Below are positions 29,705 through 40,625 of a DNA stretch of 64,000 bases, piece after piece. The notes under the pieces are model-generated. The model did not search any database. It worked only from the letters and a program-made list of their open reading frames with translations, and was not told the DNA's origin. The translations under genes and the position numbers were made by a program. Location: NCBI GenBank assembly GCA_951640195.1, contig OX621165.1, positions 1,612,001 through 1,676,000 on the forward strand, read 5' to 3'. Each line of letters starts with the position of its first letter. The stretch's first letter is position 1. The stretch is from Porpolomopsis calyptriformis. Lineage: Eukaryota; Basidiomycota; Agaricomycetes; Agaricales; Hygrophoraceae.

Positions 29705-32700
29705 TCAAGCAGGCACCGTGACCATCCCTCTCCTTTTGGTTACCACTGTACTCACATCCACGTTCTCTTTTTCGTCCAGTTCTGAGCGGGTAGGCGTTGA
29801 GCTCGCGCTCGCGCCATGCCTCGGGATTTTCACCCGGGCTTGTTGGTTGGAAGTCAAAGAGGACACCCGCCGGTGTGGTATTGGGGTCGATGTGGGCGAG
29901 GCCCGAACCGAGGACGATCGTGAAAGCGCCTGGGACACTCCCGCGGTCCGAGGTGTGTTGATCCCGGATGCACGCGTTTTCGCGAGGGACGGGGGACCCA
30001 TCGACCCATTTACGGTGGTCACCCGCACACTTTTGGCGAGAGTCGATGTCTTCACACCAGGGGTCTCTGTCAGCTTGCGATCTCTGACACTACTGTCAGA
30101 GGTGACGGATGGAGGACGAGGTGTCAATGGTTCTCGACGAGAGGCTTTTGAAGGATGGGCGGGAGTTCTCCCGGCTGTCCCCTTAACACCTAGTCGTCGT
30201 TTGAGCTGAAGCAATACGTTAGATGGCTCAGTACAGGTGATAAGAATAAGCCACTTACCAATTCCAACTCCTGTTGCTTTGAATCTAGCGCAATATTCAA
30301 GCTGTGCAAGTCCTCTTTGTCTTGCCCCCGCTGTTTGACAAAATGAACGATCTTCACCTCCTTATCCGCGCTCTCCTGTTGCAATGACTGTATTTGCCGC
30401 CTAAGCCGTTCCACCTCTTCCTTCAGCGCACTCACGCATTCCTTCGATGTTGCATTCTCTACCTCAATTTCGGCTCTTGCTCGTGTCGCATCTTCCAGTC
30501 GTCTCTTCGTCTCGCACTCTTGCTTGGTAACTTGCTTCAATGCTCTAATTTGTTCGTCGGCGGCTCGGGAGTACTCGCGTTCCATGTCGTTCAGTTGTCC
30601 ACGAAGCTGCTGTGCGTCTGCTTTGTGTTGGACAATCCGCTGAGCATATTCGGCGAGCTCGGTATCCCGCTTGCGAACACTTTCTTGAAGGCCAGCGACG
30701 TGGTCGATAGCGAACTGTCTGTCTTGATCGAGGGTCTCCGTGACGTCTTCGCGTTCCCGTAGCGCATTTTCAAGACTCTCGATTTGTCCTCGCTGACTCT
30801 TGAGCTGTCGGTCCAGCTATAAAAAGTGGACATCAACATCATTCTTGCCACCACAATGTGCGACATACCTCATCCTTCTCCTTCTCTAATGCCTCCCTCA
30901 CACTCCATGAATCCTGGATTTCGCTTTCTAATTCATTTTTTCTGTTTTCACTTTTCGTCCACTTCACCTCCAACTGGCTAACCCTACCCTCAAGTGCCTG
31001 CTGATCGGAACGTAGGGCATCTCGCTCCTCCCGCAATTCGTCCCTCTGCTTCTCCAGTCGCTCGGTCTTCCCACTAGTGGCCTCCGTATATCTCCATTGC
31101 GCCTCCAATTCATTCTTTAATAAGGTCAACTCGTCCTCGCGGGTCTTCAACTGTTGGTACATGTCGTTCAACCGTACATCCGAGTCGACTTTCTCCTTCT
31201 GCAGTTGGCAGATCTGGGCGTCCAGCCCTACTCGCTCCTCGTCCCACGTCGGCTGAGTTGCGCCATGTAGTTGTTGTTCCGCTTCCATAACGAGTGGCAT
31301 CGATTCTCTTCCGCCTTGACGGCCTCGGCCCATAAGCTCCATTTGTTCCCTTGCATCTCTTATTCCGTTCCTCAGCGCCTTCTCACTCTCGTTACGGTCG
31401 CAGAGCGTGTCATTCAATCGCTGCACATCGTCCCTTTTCTCCTTCAGCAAGGTTTCTACAGTCGCCATCTCATGCCTCAACGCCGCTTCTCGTATCGCTG
31501 AGTCTATCTTCTCCCTCTCCAGTGTCGCAATCTGTTGGTGAAGCATCCTGAGTGCCTCCCCGCTGGCCTCATCCATGACACTCCTTTCCACACTCTCTTG
31601 TCTACTCTGGTCAACTTCCTCCTCAAGATGCCTACACACCCGTTCAAGTTCTGCCACCTTCTTCTTCCACCCCTTCAGAACGTTCCGCCGTTTCTCTCCC
31701 TCGCGTTCAGCAGCCTCTGCTCGCCTCCCAAGGACTTCGACGAGCTCATCGCGAGCGCACAAATCAACTTCATATTGCGTGCATAGCTCGCTCTGCAATG
31801 CTAGTTGAGTTCGCAACGTGGCGATAAGATCCTCCCCCCGGGACGCCGTTTTGGCATGCTTTGGTTTGCCTTGGGGTGGGGTGGACGGGATCATCGTCTG
31901 GGGAGTGTAATATGTCGTCGCATTCGCTCGGAACGGATCCGGCTCTGGTGTCGAAGTCGAGTATATGAGGAAATTGTGGGACGATTCGTCATTGATGTCT
32001 CCAGGTGGTGACTGTCTAGTAGGACGGATCACAGTCTGGAACACCGTGTCACTCAAAGCACGGCTGCGATTCTGGGTGGGGGGCGGAATGGGAGAAGGCT
32101 GTGTATCTTGAGAGTTTTTCAAGTCTGCGGGAAGGGGCGAATGGCTGTTGTTTGAATCGAAAGGGACGGAGTTAGCCGTAGAGTAGAAAATCGTTTTGCT
32201 GAAACTAAAGGGTTGGCTACGTTCGAGCGATGGTGATAGATTTTCAACCGGAGGTATTGATTTAGACTTGTAAGGAGTGGAGGTCACACCCGTCGCGGGC
32301 TCGAAGCTTGGAGAAGACCCCTCATCCACCGTACTCATTTCGATGGCGGTGTCGAGTAACGGAATGTCCAACCCGAGCGGAATGGTGGGCAGTCCGTGAT
32401 CCTGAGACATGTCAAAGTATTTAGAGATGTCGGGCGGTGGTGCAGGCATCGTGATTGACGTCAACGATTTAGCTTCTGTATCCTCCTGGCTCTTGACCGC
32501 GTCAGCATTGGAGAATATCTCCGCAACAGACGGCCGAGTGCGGATGGCTGGGGTACTACTTGCAGGCTGCAACTTTTCCATGAATCCTATGTCATTCTTG
32601 TCTCCTTCAACACCCGTGTCGGTGACCACGGACACGTCGGGGCTTATAACCTTATACGCATCACGGGAAAAGAAGCGCACATTCTGGCCTGTACCAGGGG

Positions 32701-33525
32701 TATTGGGGTCTCGCAGGATGGAGCGCACCGAGTTGCTTTTAATGTCTAAGGGTGTGAGTGGAGTCGGGACATTGTCGGATGGACTTGGGGTATCCCGCGG
32801 TGTGGGTGACGCAACCCGATGAGGTGGGTTCGGTGTATCACTAGTCTGTCGTGCTGGATCATTTAGTGTATCTTGGGACAGACCACCTAGAAGATCTTGG
32901 GAAGCTCTACGCAGAATCGCATTCAAAGATCTAGGAGTATCGTGGGAAGCGCGCGGAGATCGGCCGTCTGGCCAGACGGTATCTGAAGAAGCACAGGAAA
33001 GAAGGGGTTGCGAGCCTGTAAACGTTATAGTCAGTTTCAGAATGGGCTGCTATGCAGTAGTGATGGTTAAGTGTCCGAAGGGAACTATACGGCCCATGAC
33101 ATAAAAGCTCATGACTACCGGTAATTGAATCAGCAGCTACAGACAAGACTCAAGAAAAACATAACAAAAAAGGGGGAAGAGATATAGGAGGAGCACTCAC
33201 TGTTTGAATGGGCACCGAGAGTGGGTTTCACTTTTTTCGATATTCCAAGAGGGAATCGTATTGGGGACGGCGCACGAACAGATTCATTGTCGTCAGTCTT
33301 ACCCATTGGCAGTTTGGAAATACGCCTGAACATGCCACGCCGACTATATTTGGAAGGCGAGCTGGGAGGACTTTGAGATGAAAAGGGGTGGTCGCTAGCA
33401 GTGTGAAATACGGAGAGGTTAGGGTGTTGCTCGTACACTTTTGACAAGACATCTGAATTGACATGGGATGGTGATGGGTCAGTTTCTGAGCGAGACCTGA
33501 GAGCCTGGCTAATTTTAGACCACAT
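29705..33525 (-). CDS. Large coiled-coil cytoskeletal-type protein with basic Ser-rich tail
   Basis: The start ATG at 33525 opens MWSKISQALRSRSETDPSPS. A Ser/Pro-rich N-terminal part follows, and then a distinctive block, SVRSILRDPNTPGTGQNVRF followed by FSRDAYKVISPD. Next is a disordered region with many SP/TP sites (about 32900-31900) and then roughly 500 residues of heptad-rich coiled coil (about 31850-30250), with repeated E-K-L-Q-D patterns such as LEREKIDSAIREAALRHEMA. The tail (30180-29705) is basic and Ser/Thr-rich, with SVRASPTSTPIPHRRVSS, ending RRGMVTVPA. Layout and SP/TP density suggest a spindle-pole-body, kinetochore or microtubule-associated scaffold under Cdk control. I recall the TPGTGQNVRFFSRDAYK block from basidiomycete hypothetical proteins, but I cannot name the family. 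Confidence 0.72.
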
Positions 33526-33748
33526 TTTGTAGGTGTCGTCGGTTGCGGTTTCAAGGAATGGGTTTGGAGACACTCGCAGAATCAGTCGTCGATTCGATGT
33601 TTGGAGGTTGAAAAACGGTTGAGCTTGGACGCGTCGAGCACGTGATCTGTGAGATGTTAAACACGTGACCATAATATATTCGATTTGTTTGGATGAATTA
33701 ATTACGATACAGTGTAATAGCTCAAACACGTTGCGGTACCACCTTACC

Positions 33749-34892
33749 TTACTTCCCTGAAGCCGTATAGTTCCTGGAGAGATCTATCTCACCCCTAAGA
33801 TGGGTGTTCGTGATCCGTACCTGACGTGGTCGTGGTGCTGGGCGCTTTCCTTTCTTTTTTGTGGTAGGCGCTTTAGGGACTGGTGTTTCCCCTGTTGTGG
33901 CCTGAAGCCCTTCTGGATAAGGGCGAATCAAGTAAAGTGACCAAGTCAGAGACGGTAAGGAATTATGAAGGAGGTAGAATAAAGATGAATGGCGCACCGG
34001 ATGCAAGTTGTTTCAGTAGATCAACATCGTTTGGGACTTGCAATGAATGCCATAAATCTCGAAACTCTGAAGACCGCCATGAGAGCAGATATCGCCGAAA
34101 GTGTCGCTTGTGACTCACCCTTTTCAACGGCCATCCCGCCAGTATTCTCCTCAGGTTTGATCTCATTCCAAAATACAACGCGCAACTGTCCATCCTTGAT
34201 AGTCCGCATGACAAGAACTTCGCCCTCCTTTTCTAGCTCCTCTATCGCCTGTGGCGCCTCCTTCCACGAGTCTTTGAGCGCGCGTACGGAAATACCACTA
34301 CCCTTTCGTGTTTGGCGTTGGATTTCGGTTAGCAACGCAGCCTTATTACGAAAATTGAATTCGTGCTGGAATCATATGCCTTAGAAGTCTGAAATAATGT
34401 GAATGTATTGGCATGTACCTTGTATGAGTATAGGTCGGTCTTGGGATCCCATTGAATACTGTCATGCGCTCTAAATTTCTCTAACAAGACTCGATTCGTA
34501 TCAAGTGGTGTGTTTGTTACGATCGCAATGTCTTGTAATCGCATTGGATTGAGTGTAGACTACGTGGGGGCTTGATGAGCCGGGCCACATCAACAGAACA
34601 AAGATTAACCTTAAGATGGTTCACGGCGTACACCAGCTGGGTGTTAACATGGGTCCCAGTCCCCGTATCGGCAGGTTGTGAGTATACGATGTCTGTTATG
34701 ATCATTCAAAAGAGCTTGGTGAAAAGAAAAACGATGACAGCTACTCGATCTTGGTTTCTTCTTTTTGAGGGGCGGGGGTTCAGAGGTTGATGAAGAGGAT
34801 TCCAGGGGGGACGGCTGAGAGTGCCATGATGTAAAATCTTGCCTCTGAAGGGTAGCCTTGAACGCAGCTGCGTCTTTCTGCAAGCCGGACAT
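33749..34892 (-). CDS. TFA2: Transcription initiation factor IIE subunit beta
   Basis: The start ATG at 34892 opens MSGLQKDAAAFKATLQRQDF. A Ser/Pro/Lys-rich linker and introns follow, and then two winged-helix segments. The first includes NTQLVYAVNHLKVN. The second includes LLTEIQRQTRKGSGISVRAL, DSWKEAPQAIEELEKEGEVL and VMRTIKDGQLRVVFWNE. The C-terminus has WHSLQVPNDVDLLKQLAS, then a basic stretch (TKKKGKRPAPRPRQVRITN) and THLRGEIDLSRNYTASGK before the TAA at 33749. This is the tandem winged-helix plus basic C-terminal build of TFIIE-beta, which with TFIIE-alpha recruits and regulates TFIIH at RNA polymerase II promoters. It lies on the same strand as the coiled-coil gene, 223 bases upstream of that gene's start. 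Confidence 0.9.
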
Positions 34893-36469
34893 GGTTGGGG
34901 TTCAAGTCATCAGTCCGAGTCACGTCACGGTCAATTTCAATTTCTCCCGCCAGATCCGACGGCTCTTGCAACGAGGCGCCCATTACCTTACTCTTCTCAG
35001 TTCGGTGTGCCCTGTCCGTGTTGAGGCCGTCGTGCGATGTGTTTTCGGTCTCGCAGCCCAGGCACTAAGTGACATTCGGACCTCCAGTTGGTATCCTCGC
35101 TCAGGACTTCCACCGACCTTCAGACCTCTGATATGGACATTCTCTGTTTGCATTTTAAAGGGTAATCTGAAATACTAACTTCTAGCCTCCAAAGTGAAAA
35201 GAGGGTTTCTGCACCCCAGTACTGCCGACGAACTCAAATCACAGACGTACTAACCTTGACACCTCCGACGAATGTCAAGAGCTCATCTTCGATCTGGAAT
35301 CACTCTCATCTCTACGGGAACTGCGATTCTATGTCACGGGTATACACTGATGTGGTCACTCGAACATTCTTCGACACGGTTTTACCAGAATTGATCTCCT
35401 CCGGTCCCTTCTGAGAATCGTCAGAAGCTTTGACCCTTGATCTGATGGAGTGGTGGGAGATTGGTGACCCGGAGTTGCTGAGATTAAAGAGATTCTCTCC
35501 ATGTTTTCTTGAAAGCAGCGAACGAATTTCGTTCCCGCGTGCAACAGTTCGATGTGGAAGGTAAATTACCTATGAGCAGGTACTTTTGGCCGCTGATACT
35601 CCAATCGTAGGGTTGCGATCACATCATTGTAAAGCTCCTGTCAGGATCGATATTGCGCGGGGTCATCACATGGCACACGCAGAAGATAACAAGTCCATTA
35701 GTCCATTAACATTCAGGACCTTGGATGCACGAATGGTCCCGAAATGAGTGTCCTTTTTCGCCGGAGAACGGAGTTTCAAGATGTAAGAGGGGAGTGCCCC
35801 TTGCTCCACTCGAATGTCAAAGAAGTTCGCGGTTACTCACATTGAGCTACGGATGGGTTGGTGAGTTTCTCCGTTTACACCAGTCGTTGAACAATGGACG
35901 GCATTTGCAATGCACGTCTGACGAAGGTGGACTCAACCACAACCCCCCGGCTGTAATAACCCATGGATTGACATGTGAGCATGCTGTGCCAAACATTTAG
36001 CTTTGATGCTGAAAGATACTTATTGAAGTTATCCATTTGCAGGAGATATCTCAAGCTTGCTTCGAGCCAACGAGAACAACTCTATTCTTTCACATCAATG
36101 CTCAGAAGACCATTCTCGCAACTACTAACTGGAACAACATTAACAACGTCATGGGAATAATTATGCTGAATCCACGCTGGGCCGTGGACTACAGACGATA
36201 GGTTTAATTGGAAGGCACGATTACTGAGCTGATCATAATCACACAGCTGTAACAGCACATTTCTGCTTGATTACCTTTGAATAATATATTTAGTAATACT
36301 GATTCTCACGCTTCATCGATGAATACTATACTGGTGTATTTGACCAACAAATTCAATTTAGATGCCATCATCATCAACGGCGTTTCAGCCGTCAGCATTT
36401 GCCCTATACGCTGAGGACTCCAACAGTTTTTCCTAGCAGACTAGGCGAGTTCTATTCACCCTCGTCAAC
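34893..36469. other. Intergenic stretch containing an F-box/LRR-like relic
   Basis: About 1.6 kb between divergent start codons. Most of it has no supported gene, apart from the relic at 35240-35560. The right end serves as promoter of the membrane glycoprotein gene. Confidence 0.5.
35240..35560 (+). pseudogene. F-box/LRR-type protein fragment (relic)
   Basis: The plus strand reads TNLDTSDECQELIFDLESLS followed by SLRELRFYVTG (about 35247-35340). Further on, in another frame, it reads LTLDLMEWWEIGDPELLRLK and then RFSPCFLESSERISFPRATV (about 35429-35560). The first looks like the leucine-rich tail of basidiomycete F-box proteins, a very large and fast-decaying family. Frame changes, missing start and missing F-box argue for a pseudogene fragment. 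Identification is tentative. Confidence 0.35.
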
Positions 36470-38065
36470 ATGTCTACTCCACAAGCAGTGATTGTCGATG
36501 ATAGGCACGTTCAGATTGTCTCCCAGAAGTCTTCTGACTGACGCTTCAAATGGTCTCTAACGAAGGAACACACAGGTTCTGACGTATTCAGGGAACTGGC
36601 ACCAAAACCCACGCGTTGGGATATATAAAGAGTATAATACCACAACCAGCGAGCCTTTCGCTCTGGGAGTAAATGTTAGTTTTCCATTTAACGGTCAGTC
36701 TAAAGATTTCCTGCTATATGGTATCGTCAAGTTTATTATTATACAGGTACATCAGTCTCAGTATATGGTCTGTATTTTATATTCCGAATTTCATTATTCC
36801 TCACTGTGGTTTATGCTTTTAGCAACATTGGGAGTCGATGGGTCGACCTGCGAATATGTGCTCGATAACGACACGCCGGTCATTTCCAACACTCCACCAT
36901 TGAACACCTCCCTCCGCCACAACCAAGTCTACTCCAAGAACAATCTCGTTGATGGCCCGCACACACTAACCATCACCGTAACCGAACTGCCGAATCCTTA
37001 CCGTGGTTGGTTTCTTGATTATATCATTTACACACCTTCAAATACCTCGACGTCATTGAGACAGGGAGAATCTTTCTTCTTTGATGACACCGACCCTGCA
37101 TTTCAGTATTCTGGCTCATGGTCAACTGGGGATGGCACAAATAACGACATGCAGAGTACACTTCATGGCGCACTGTCGCAGGACTCATCAGTGTCTCTGC
37201 AGTTCATAGGTAAGAGTGACAGTTGAAGAGAATTATTTTTGAACAGGGCAACATTTGATATACGATTCTTGAAATAGGCACGTATGTAGACGTATACGGA
37301 AGGCTACCTTCATCCAACAGCATTACCGCCGTGGCTCAATTTGTCATTGACGGTGGCAGCCCCTACATCGCACCTTATCCGCCAACTGCAGACGTCACAT
37401 TCGATTCTACCACAATGGCATCTTCAAATTACCGACTATACCACAACCCTTATCTTCCACCAGGTTCCCACCTCATGGTTATAACCCCCCTGGCCAATCA
37501 TGTCCTTTGGCTTGACTACGTTACTGCTGGCACTGGCCCCGATACGTCTAACCCACAACCCTCTTCCGGAGGGCCGGGGCCACCGAATTCTAGCCCCCCA
37601 TCACCCTTGCCATCACAGAAAATTAATACATCATCCTTACAAAAAAGCCTTATCGCTGGAGTGACTGTTGGTAGTGTCATCCTCTTGACTCTACTGGCAG
37701 GTGGAATATTTATGTGGTTCCGCTGGAAACGGAAACATAGGCAAATTATAGACCAACCTGACCTTATGGGCGATACCGACACGCCTGCAATGACCCACTT
37801 GGCTCTGGATGACGTCGGGAATATACCGCCCATCACGCCATTCTTGCAAACCAGGCAAAGCATTCCTCCGGATCCTGGTGTCGTACCTTCCGAACACCCT
37901 CGTCCGTTTTCTACTTTACATCCAACCTCACCGATTGAGCCTTCTGCGAAACGACGTACAAATACCAGGGGACGTGGGTTGACTCCACCAATACCCGAAA
38001 ACTTACCACTCGAGGACTTACCACCCGAGGACTTACCACCTCGTTATTCATCATCGGATATCTGA
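36470..38065 (+). CDS. Single-pass membrane glycoprotein with two beta-sandwich-like ectodomains
   Basis: The ATG at 36470 opens MSTPQAVIVDDRHVQI with no cleavable signal peptide. Exons 2-4 give YSGNWHQNPRVGIYKEYNTT, NVSFPFN, GTSVSVYG and LGVDGSTCEYVLDNDTPVIS. A second similar module reads AFQYSGSWSTGDGTNNDMQS, then TYVDVYGRLPSS and FVIDGGSPYIAPY. Several NxS/T sequons are present in both modules. A Pro/Ser-rich stalk (37545-37620) leads to one transmembrane helix (SLIAGVTVGSVILLTLLAGG), a basic stop-transfer (RWKRKHRQ), and a Pro-rich cytoplasmic tail ending with LEDLPPEDLPPRYSSSDI. This layout (repeated galactose-binding-like modules, stalk, transmembrane helix, disordered tail) is common in Agaricomycetes and reminiscent of wall-sensing receptors. 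The function is not known. Why the N-terminus lacks a signal peptide is unclear; a reverse-signal-anchor topology is possible. Confidence 0.8.
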
Positions 38066-39000
38066 AGCTCTTTGTCCTACTTGATCTCGATTTTTTTTTG
38101 GGGGGGGAGTTCTTGAACCAGGGTTACCATAGCTGGTATTGGATCCATAGTACACATTGTTATAATTTACAAATACCAGGCAATGGGGCATGAAGGAAAC
38201 CAATGATACTCTTCTCCTGCGACTTCGTGTACTTGCAACCATCAGAAGTCGGGACGCTGTACCCAGGAGTTTCCAGTGCGAATTTAAATACAAGCTCCCA
38301 AAGCTCTCGAGGGCCACGGTCGCTGTAGGTAAATGAATCGTGTTACTGCGATCAGCATACTTGTGATCGTTTGGTCCCATCATGAAACAGTCTTCACGTG
38401 AAGTAAAGGGCCCAAAGTTGTGCGAGTACACGGTGCTCCTATATGGAGCCAGCGGTAACAATGAGTAAAAGCAGTTCGATGACACAAGCACAGCGACTCG
38501 CATATCCTAACCACCAATTTCTCTAATCCTCTTACCATGGAGCATCAGAAGGCCACACGAAGGTCTTGGGTCAATATTGGAGACTGCTCTCTGTGGATTC
38601 ATGGTTAGATCCAGCTCGCGATGCAGGACGAGAAAAGAGGAAATTCATCAAGAGCCGTCTGAGCGCGTTCCAGCATATTAGCGAGAAGTTATTTACTTAG
38701 ACCATGCATCGAGTTGACCGAGGCCAAGAAAACGATGTATCGGCAGTGTCGTGGGTGGTAAGTCCAAGTAGATGTAGAGAGGATCTTGGGAGCGTTCACA
38801 TGCACATTCTCAGGTTGACGAACACCCTCGTCGATGAGAACTGGAGATCAAAGAGGCCATAGGTACAGATGAATGTGTTTCTTGAATCTTCGACCGATTG
38901 TGAAAGGAATAGCGTCCGTTTACGTATTGAATCCGAACTTGAGCTCGAGCGTCCGAGCGCAAAGACCACCAGCCATTGAGAGCCATCCAAGTCGCTGAGG
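38066..39000. other. Intergenic region without a supported gene
   Basis: 935 bases between the membrane glycoprotein stop and the wax-synthase-like start. It begins with a T-run followed by a G-run (about 38089-38108). A 150-codon minus-strand frame (38051-38503) overlaps the glycoprotein stop but has no family resemblance. The last 300 bases are the likely promoter of the downstream gene. Confidence 0.45.
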
Positions 39001-40361
39001 ATGGCGAACGAATACAAAGCGTTGTTGGCCTTCCTTCCTGATCTTGTTCTAATCCTCCTCCTCACTCTCCGACCTACCTCAATTTGGCGGCCGGCCGGCT
39101 TCGGCTTGTACACTTGCATTGCAGCCTTTCTACCACTCATACTCGCAACTGATGACGGCCTACAAGATTACCTTAATGGCTGCACCCTCTCCCGCAACTT
39201 TTTCACCGGATGTTATCTTTTCTGGTTTGCAGACCCACTGAACGATTTTCGACACGAGAGCGATGTCGTTCCGCCTCGCGATCTCCCTTTTGCAAAACGA
39301 TTATACTGGGCTACATGTTTAACCTATAGCCTTCGTGGGATCGGCTGGAATCATCAGGTTTTTAATTTCAATCACTGGTCTTCAATTGTCAACCTATGAC
39401 CTGCAGATTTCCAATATACCCCCACGTCCTACGCAAGACCGCCGGGCCTTCATCCGAAAAACTCTCCTACGAGTGCTCATATGCGTTCTCCTTGCCGATT
39501 TGGCACAATCATACATCATTCTGAATCCGATGTTCTCCCCCAACTACACCGGTTCTTTCTCGCCAGTTTCTCAAGGTTTCCTCCTGTATTTTCTGAGCCT
39601 TCTCTCGTTCGCCACGGGGTCCTCTGCGGTAATTATCGGAGCGTATTCCTTGATGGCCGTAGTAAGCGTAGCCGCCGGGATATCTGAGCCACCGGCCTGG
39701 CCTGACTTATTTGGGAGTGTGGCGGAAGCATACACGCTCAGACGGTTCTGGGGGTACGTTTGTCACATCCGCACTTTTCGCCACCACGGAATTGAAATAA
39801 TACATGTAGGTATACTTGGCATCAGACATTCCGTCGCGTGAGTCCCGATTAACGTGCGCTCCTGACACCCCCACTAATTTTCTTTTTTATTCGCGCCCCC
39901 CTCAGTTCGTGGTTGGGATCGGAAAGCCATTAGCACGTTCGCTCAATTTCGAGTCAGGCTCTCTCGTATCGGCGTACATCCAGCTCTATACCGGCTTCAT
40001 CATCTCTGGTCTTATTCACACCGCTGGCGACGCCATGGTGGGTAAGAATCACATCGGGCGATCGTTCCCGTTCTTTTTCGTCCAAGCAGTGGCGATCACC
40101 TTCGAGGACGCTGTGATAGCTCTCGCTCAGAGGACATCCTTGGTCTTTCATTCCCCTTTGCTTGCGCGGTTATTTGGTTTGAGCTGGGTCGTGTTATGGT
40201 TCAGCATTCTGATGCCTTCGTTCATGGAGTGGTGTGTTGCTTTGGGACTGACACAGGCCGAATTATTTCCTTTTTCTCCAGCAAGGATGCTTGTGAGGGA
40301 ACTTAATGTCAAATACGGGATAGACCTTCTTTCCGCCGCAGGATTCAATAGCACTCATTGA
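39001..40361 (+). CDS. Wax-synthase-like membrane acyltransferase (MBOAT-related)
   Basis: The ATG at 39001 opens MANEYKALLAFLPDLVLILL. Four exons encode about eight hydrophobic helices. Recognisable segments are WATCLTYSLRGIGWN, then after an intron NIPPRPTQDRRAFIRKTLLR. Helices LLYFLSLLSFATGSSAVIIG follow, then PAWPDLFGSVAEAYTLRRFW joined across an intron to GYTWHQTFRR. After a further intron come FVVGIGKPLARSL and SGLIHTAGDAM, where the His is the likely catalytic residue. Basidiomycete proteins of this wax_synthase-domain family include terpenoid O-acetyltransferases and hypothetical acyltransferases; they transfer acyl groups from acyl-CoA to alcohols in the ER membrane. No biosynthetic cluster genes are adjacent, so the substrate is open. 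Confidence 0.85.
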
Positions 40362-40625
40362 CTTGAACCATACATAGATCGATTATTCAAGTTGTCCTTA
40401 GCACTCAGCACGTTTTGCCTCAAGTCAACGAGCATGTGTTTCAAGTTCTCCAGGAAGAATAATTCTTTTCTTCGTCTTTTTTCTGATTCTACTGTTTTTC
40501 CCCCCTCCTCTACTCCCCATAGCATTATCCATAACAGTTACATAAATCGATCCAAACCATAATCAGCGAGAGGAAGATCCGCGTGCCAGATCCCTTCAAA
40601 AAAAGGTTGAGTGGATTTGAAGGGG

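Noticed and set aside
30394..32822. Long plus-strand open frames opposite the coiled-coil gene
   Set aside because: The minus strand is one continuous 695-codon frame with heptad repeats; the plus-strand frames are its mirror.
38051..38503. A 150-codon minus-strand open frame
   Set aside because: It overlaps the stop of the glycoprotein gene, includes a homopolymer tract, and has no recognisable domain or good start context.
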